Shown here piece after piece: positions 63,060-64,000 of a DNA stretch of 64,000 nt. Source of the stretch: CATOSP01 sp965216155 (GTDB lineage: Bacteria; Chloroflexota; Dehalococcoidia; Lucifugimonadales; UBA3495); assembly GCA_965216155.1 (NCBI GenBank), contig CBDCFD010000007.1:496001-560000 (forward strand). The letters are read 5' to 3'. A program made the position numbers and the translations under genes. The notes below the pieces were generated by a model that worked only from the letters and a program-made list of their open reading frames with translations, was not told the origin of the DNA and did no database searches. The first letter of the stretch is position 1. Every line of letters begins with the position of its first letter.

Positions 63060-64000
63060 ATGCCCAAGGATCGCGCCATGAAGCAGATAGGACAACTCGG
63101 GGCACCATTGCTTAGTTATGAGGGGGTAGGAGACGTCACAGTCGAGGAAGACGGCAACAGACTGGAAAGCCGGGGGTACTTTGAGGCATCCCATCTTTCG
63201 TCCGGTCGAGTGGCCGTGGGTTTCGTTCCAAATGACCGCAGGCGTACTTCACGGATTGAACTCCAGACTGATCCCAATTGCGAGCTTTCATTTATTGGAC
63301 AAGACTTCGACGGCTGGAATCTCAAGACCATAGGCCCAACGCTATTCTCGAGGGTAAGCCGGCTGCCCAAGGATCGCGCCATTAGGACAACGGCTGGAAT
63401 CTCAAGACCATAGGCCCAACGCTATTCTCGAGGGTAAGCCGGCTGTTTATGCCTGTAGCTGTACGCCCCACTGCGCTCAATTTCAGTGCTCAATACATCG
63501 AAGCTTCGCGTAGGGAAGCATCGGCAGCTGGCTACCACAAGTCCCGTTTCTTAGTTTCGAACCTGCTTTGGGACAACAACTCTGGGCAGGAACCAGAACC
63601 CTTTAATCTTGAGGTTCCCGACTTCGAAGTAGAAATCATGCCTGTCGATGACTATACAGAAGTCGCCCATCGACTACGGAATATGCATGGCGTAGGGCCA
63701 ACCGCTCATGTTTGGATCAGGAGTTAACATGAAGAACTCCTGCCATTGCAAAGCTACAGGGGCTTCCTGGACAACCTTATGTACGTCTTTCGCTTGGTTA
63801 CTGGAAACCAAGTCAACTGGTACTACGGAGAGGCCATCGACGAAAAATCTATGAGACCGGTAGAGAGGGTTCACAAGTATGCCTTGACCCGCCCATATTC
63901 CAATACCATCAGATTTCGACCCTTGGAAAGCGGCATGATGAGCGCGGTCCCAAAGTTGAGCCCGTCCGAGCTCGCGAGGGCATTCTTCGGAGATTCCAGA
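63060..64000 (+). pseudogene. disrupted hypothetical gene, possibly ApeA/HEPN-like
   Basis: MPKDRAMKQIGQLGAPLLSYEGVGDVTVEEDGNRLESRGYFEASHL, LSFIGQDFDGWNLKTIGPTLFSRVSRL; after an 80-bp rearrangement LFMPVAVRPTALNFSAQYIEA, EVPDFEVEIMPVDDYTEV, then a TAA at 63725 in frame with HEELLPLQSYRGFLDNLMYVFRLVTGNQVNWYYGEAIDE and on to the window end. Both lesions break a single large protein. The beta-rich start and the helical LDNLMYVFRLVTG segment recall ApeA/HEPN-type defence proteins, but this is a weak resemblance. The gene continues beyond the window. Confidence 0.5.
63310..63445 (+). repeat. 56-bp direct duplication with a 24-bp templated insert
   Basis: 63310-63365 and 63390-63445 are identical. 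The 24 bp between begin with CCCAAGGATCGCGCCAT, a copy of 63062-63078 at the gene start. The 80-bp gain shifts the reading frame. Confidence 0.85.

Noticed and set aside
1..64000. CRISPR array
   Set aside because: No regularly spaced identical repeats with unique spacers were found, and no cas genes are present.

Overview
The window is a GC-rich bacterial fragment that looks like a Chloroflexota genome (Dehalococcoidia/SAR202-like), probably assembled from a metagenome. This is an inference from gene content: several families of flavin (LLM) monooxygenases, GMC and FAD oxidoreductases, VOC proteins, amidohydrolases, multiple oligopeptide-type ABC transporters, a CxxC-finger DEAD helicase and Uma2-type nucleases. 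No rRNA or clear taxonomic marker is present, and the only stable RNA is a tmRNA.

Layout. 0-2.6 kb: a minus-strand operon of VOC protein, alpha/beta hydrolase and lactonase. 3-18 kb: three paralogous Dpp-type peptide import cassettes, each a lipoprotein plus two permeases, with no ATPase gene. Cassettes 1 and 3 have the same promoter geometry and a long, structured 5' leader with a built-in intrinsic terminator. Cassette 2 follows cassette 1 without a leader and is decaying: an IS1380-family element sits in the signal-peptide codons and its genes carry several frameshifts. 18-31 kb: catabolic and housekeeping genes (large hydrolase, NHL propeller, VOC, DEAD-box helicase, FAD monooxygenase, two amidohydrolases, GMC oxidoreductase), a methanethiol oxidase remnant and the tmRNA.

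31-41 kb is a mobile-element graveyard: ISAs1, IS21 and IS110 remnants, Uma2, a HicAB pair whose toxin is truncated, a HigA-like antitoxin and a truncated serine recombinase. It also holds a perfect parS-like palindrome and a 41-bp cruciform. Three 133-134 bp MITEs with IS66-like ends (two with 8-bp target duplications) lie at 24.2, 31.6 and 40.8 kb, and short REP-like palindromes are scattered through the window. 41-57.9 kb returns to intact genes: SWIM protein, CDF transporter, adenosine deaminase-like enzyme, gamma-glutamyltransferase, three LLM oxidoreductases, an HSL-type hydrolase, an NMT1-like binding protein, arylsulfotransferase, amidase and a GlcG-like protein. 58-64 kb looks like a collapsed defence or nuclease island: IS630 fragment, zinc-finger fragment, PD-(D/E)XK-like protein, a type III restriction enzyme N-terminus, a CoiA-like nuclease split by an intact IS630 element, and a broken gene running off the end.

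The strongest candidate for something undescribed is the pair of leader RNAs ahead of peptide cassettes 1 and 3. Both combine a conserved hairpin/pseudoknot domain, a conserved linker and a long terminator stem with compensatory base changes, which suggests an attenuator or riboswitch.
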